Assembly (NCBI GenBank): GCA_018057925.1
Contig: JAGPCT010000008.1
Coordinates: 1 to 64,000, forward strand
Reading direction: 5' to 3'
Length of the DNA: 64,000 bases
Source of the DNA: Saprospiraceae bacterium
Lineage (GTDB): Bacteria; Bacteroidota; Bacteroidia; Chitinophagales; Saprospiraceae
In this document: positions 61,465-64,000 of the stretch, in pieces
How positions within the stretch are numbered: the stretch's first letter is position 1
Layout of the letters: each line of letters starts with the position of its first letter
Notes under the pieces: model-generated
Told to the model about the DNA's origin: nothing
The model's input: only the letters and a program-made list of their open reading frames with translations
The model's database searches: none
Made by a program: the position numbers and the translations under genes

Positions 61465-63006
61465 ATGAAACTTTTTAGTAAGTACTTTTTTATTGGACTT
61501 TTCGCACTATTCGTTTATTCTGTCAGTGCACAAAATGTTGTTGGATATTGTGGTACTCAAAGCAGCCCAATTTCTGACGCACAATTAGATGCTAACCTTG
61601 CTTATTTGGCGATTCACAAAGATGAATTAAAAGTCAGGCAAGTACGGTATGTTCCTGTTAGATTTATCATTGTTCAAACTGCTGCCGGAAAAGGAGGTAT
61701 TAATGTAAAAAGTGCATTCAGAATGTTGTGTAAATTGAATGATGAATATGCGAATCAGAATATTCAATTTTACATGAAAGATGATTTTAAATATCTGAAT
61801 AATGATTTAGTGAATACTGATCCACAGAGTCAGGGTGCCGGCAATATTATGAAAAACGTAAAAGATAAAAATGCTCTTAATTTTTTCTTTACAGCTGATA
61901 TTAAGTCGGATAATCCAGGAAGTGTTTTGGGATTCTACAGCCCTGAACACGATATTATGGTTATTAAAAATGTCGAAGCTACCTATGAATCACAGACTGC
62001 TCCACATGAGTTGGGACACTTTTTTAGTTTGAGACACACCTTTTATGGTTGGGAATGTCAACCATGGAATATGGCCGATCATGGCAAAGTTGTGACATTT
62101 ACTGTTGCACCATGTTATGGGGCTCAGGTAGAACTTGTAAATGGATCTAATTGTACTACAGCAGCCGATAAAGTATGTGATACCCCTCCTGATTATAATT
62201 TTGGATTTGGCTGGCCCAATGATTGCCGAGATTTTAATGTTGATGTTTACGATAAAAACAATGAATTAATCAGGCCTTCTCAGAATAACTATATGTCCTA
62301 CTTTTTTGGATGCACCGGATACCATTTTACCCAAGGCCAGAAAGATGTGATATGGGCAGATTTAAATAGTGCTAAGAGAAACTATTTGAAATCAACCTAT
62401 ACGCCACCAGCTACAACTGTTAGCAATGATATTGAGTACCAATTGCCGGCTGATGGTCAAGATGTGGTAAAGACAGAACCTATACTTTTACAATGGACTC
62501 CTGTCCCTAATGCTACTTTTTATATAGTTGAATATTCTAGAAAAAAAGGATTTGATTCAAATGTTACTGTAACAGAAGTGGTTAAAACCAATCAATATAC
62601 TATTCCGGCTTCTTATTTCCCAAGTGGACTTGCTACAGGTTATTGGCGTGTCACAGCTATGAATGAATATGCCATCTGCAACATTCAAACCAATCCTCCA
62701 ATGTCCTTCAATTTGGTTAACGTTGTTAGTAATAAGGTTTTGACAGAAGTTAAGAGCTGGCAAGTAAATCCAAATGTGGTTACATCAGGACATTTGTTCC
62801 AACTAAATATTGATATTAGTAAGAAATCTGATATGGAACTTAGTATTATCAATAGTGCCGGCCTTATATCACATCATCAAAAGTTAAGTTTCAATATCGG
62901 TAAGCAATCGATTGAAATTAAGAGTGTTAAGTTGGTGCCGGGAACATACTTAGTCGTCTTGAAAAGCGATACAGGTATGGAGAGTCGCAAGTTAATCATT
63001 CAATAA
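61465..63006 (+). CDS. Secreted M43 (pappalysin-type) zinc metalloprotease with T9SS type A domain
   Basis: The 513-residue protein has a signal peptide ending at VSAQ (residue 23). The zinc site is HELGHFFSLRHTF, with His181, Glu182, His185 and His191. The usual metzincin glycine (HExxHxxGxxH) is Ser188. The Met-turn follows in NNYMSYFFGC, with CDTPPDYNFG between. A fibronectin-III-like segment covers about 310-420 (ILLQWTPVPNATFYIVEYS). The C-terminus is a type A sorting domain ending in SRKLIIQ. Family members cut proteins outside the cell. Divergent from mdh. Confidence 0.92.
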   Translation: MKLFSKYFFIGLFALFVYSVSAQNVVGYCGTQSSPISDAQLDANLAYLAIHKDELKVRQVRYVPVRFIIVQTAAGKGGINVKSAFRMLCKLNDEYANQNIQFYMKDDFKYLNNDLVNTDPQSQGAGNIMKNVKDKNALNFFFTADIKSDNPGSVLGFYSPEHDIMVIKNVEATYESQTAPHELGHFFSLRHTFYGWECQPWNMADHGKVVTFTVAPCYGAQVELVNGSNCTTAADKVCDTPPDYNFGFGWPNDCRDFNVDVYDKNNELIRPSQNNYMSYFFGCTGYHFTQGQKDVIWADLNSAKRNYLKSTYTPPATTVSNDIEYQLPADGQDVVKTEPILLQWTPVPNATFYIVEYSRKKGFDSNVTVTEVVKTNQYTIPASYFPSGLATGYWRVTAMNEYAICNIQTNPPMSFNLVNVVSNKVLTEVKSWQVNPNVVTSGHLFQLNIDISKKSDMELSIINSAGLISHHQKLSFNIGKQSIEIKSVKLVPGTYLVVLKSDTGMESRKLIIQ

Positions 63007-63122
63007 TCGTAGCAATAAAATAATATTGGTTTGCAATTATTGGATTACAATTCCAAAATTATATTAGAAATAGTTTTGTATAATTGCAGCTAAATTGGTA
63101 AGAAAAAAGATTTAAATATAAC

Positions 63123-64000
63123 ATGAATTTACATGAATATCAGGGTAAGGAATTGCTCGCAAGTTACGGTGTTGCCGTTCAAAGAGGTATTGTTGCTGAA
63201 AATGTCGAACAAGCTGTTGACGCTTTTCATAAAGTGAATAATGAGTTTGGCTCTTCATTTGCCGTCGTTAAAGCACAAATACATGCCGGAGGAAGAGGTA
63301 AAGGAGGAGGCGTCAAGTTGGTGAAGAATTTAGAGGAGTTAAAGTCTGAAGCAGATAGGATATTGGGTATGTACTTAAAAACACCACAGACTCCCGGAGG
63401 GATGGAAGGTCCTGGAAAGCTGGTTCGAAAGATTTTTATTGCTGAGGATTCTTATGCTCCCGATTTTGCTGCATGTAAAGAATTTTATATATCAATACTT
63501 TTGGATAGAACCAGTGGTAAGAATGTCATAGTATATTCTACTCAAGGGGGTATGGATATTGAGAAAGTGGCAGAAGAGACACCTCATTTGGTTTTAAAAG
63601 AATTGGTTGATCCTATGTTGGGATTATTGCCATTTCAGGGTAGAAAGATAGCTTTTAACTTAGGACTTTCTGGTAAGGCATTCAAAGAATTTGTTGTGTT
63701 TATCGACAAGCTGTATAAAGCATATATCGGATCTGATGCCAGCTTATTTGAAATTAATCCGTTGATAAGAACCGGAGATGATAGAATGGTTGCGGTTGAC
63801 GCAAAGGTGTCTATTGATGAAAATGCATTGTATCGCCATAAAGACTTGGAAGCCGCTTATGATAAGTTAGAGGAAGATCCGGCTGATTTGGAAGCGCAAG
63901 AAGCTGACCTGAACTATGTCAAGCTTGATGGCAATGTTGGATGTATGGTTAATGGCGCCGGATTGGCAATGGCAACTATGGATATGATTAAATTGATAGG
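63123..64000 (+). CDS. sucC: Succinyl-CoA ligase (ADP-forming) beta subunit (partial, runs off right edge)
   Basis: The ATG at 63123 begins MNLHEYQGKELLASYGV, the conserved start of SucC. The frame stays open for 292 codons to the edge. Visible features are the ATP-grasp segment VVKAQIHAGGRGKGGGVKL, the EFYISILLDR strand, STQGGMDIE, LFEINPLI and DAKVSIDENALYRH. With SucD (not in the window) the enzyme makes ATP from succinyl-CoA in the TCA cycle. The C-terminal CoA-ligase domain is mostly missing because of the edge. No clear -7 element was found in the 115-bp upstream region. Confidence 0.96.
   Translation, partial: MNLHEYQGKELLASYGVAVQRGIVAENVEQAVDAFHKVNNEFGSSFAVVKAQIHAGGRGKGGGVKLVKNLEELKSEADRILGMYLKTPQTPGGMEGPGKLVRKIFIAEDSYAPDFAACKEFYISILLDRTSGKNVIVYSTQGGMDIEKVAEETPHLVLKELVDPMLGLLPFQGRKIAFNLGLSGKAFKEFVVFIDKLYKAYIGSDASLFEINPLIRTGDDRMVAVDAKVSIDENALYRHKDLEAAYDKLEEDPADLEAQEADLNYVKLDGNVGCMVNGAGLAMATMDMIKLI

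Overview
This window is an AT-rich, fully bacterial stretch that reads as chromosome of a Bacteroidota species, probably from the Saprospiria/Chitinophagia side. Supporting signs are type IX secretion (T9SS) sorting domains of both type A and the gliding-associated type B, a large TonB-dependent receptor, PorT-like, DUF6089 and other outer-membrane barrels, many lipoprotein signals, TAnnTTTG-type -7 promoter elements, weak or absent Shine-Dalgarno sites, and Bacteroidota-style versions of PurM, IlvE and RecQ. I saw no tRNA, rRNA, CRISPR array, transposase or prophage. Class-level placement is inference.

Layout. 1-3.1 kb (minus): an FG-GAP-repeat secreted protein (cut by the edge), a class-III aminotransferase and an exonuclease-GIY-YIG fusion. 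3.2-9.3 kb: an outer-membrane protein, a small membrane protein, a lipoprotein, hisS (probable TTG start) and an MltD-like transglycosylase. 9.3-10.4 kb: two small heat-shock genes behind a promoter with phased operator-like repeats. 10.6-18.9 kb: secreted T9SS cargo, a subtilase and a DUF6089 barrel. 18.9-22 kb: recQ overlapping a glycosyltransferase. 22-29.1 kb (minus): a folP-tamB-phospholipase D operon. 29.1-31.3 kb (minus): pyrophosphatase, then a lipoprotein-SCO-cytochrome c group. 31.6-33.9 kb: an orphan DUF5682 gene. 34.3-42 kb: envelope and secreted proteins (PorT-like barrel, Oar-like TonB receptor, lamin-tail/cupredoxin fusion, M23 peptidase, rhodanese-thioredoxin). 42-47.2 kb: LolD-like ATPase, deoxynucleoside kinase, purM, rdgB, ilvE. 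47.5-52.4 kb: an ECF-like transporter component, signal peptidase I, a BtuF-like protein and a T9SS subtilase. 52.5-54.6 kb (minus): iscS-iscU-iscA. 54.7-63 kb: a very short methylmalonyl-CoA-mutase-like protein, a KAS I enzyme, a barrel protein, a CoA-binding protein, pyrC, mdh and an M43 metalloprotease. The right edge cuts sucC.

Functionally the window mixes housekeeping (nucleotide, Fe-S, fatty acid, TCA and translation genes) with cell-envelope and secretion genes. Signal peptidase, the LolD-like ATPase, TamB and T9SS cargo together describe export to and beyond the outer membrane.

The least explained signal is non-coding. A diverged, hairpin-rich repeat of about 150 bp, with shorter derivatives, occurs at eight places (about 4.46, 9.26, 11.43, 15.94, 31.38, 34.92, 49.76 and 58.76 kb). 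It always lies 3' of genes, and in several copies its terminal AACCC overlaps the stop codon. It has no transposase in the window and looks like a non-autonomous element or a recurring 3'-end RNA structure.
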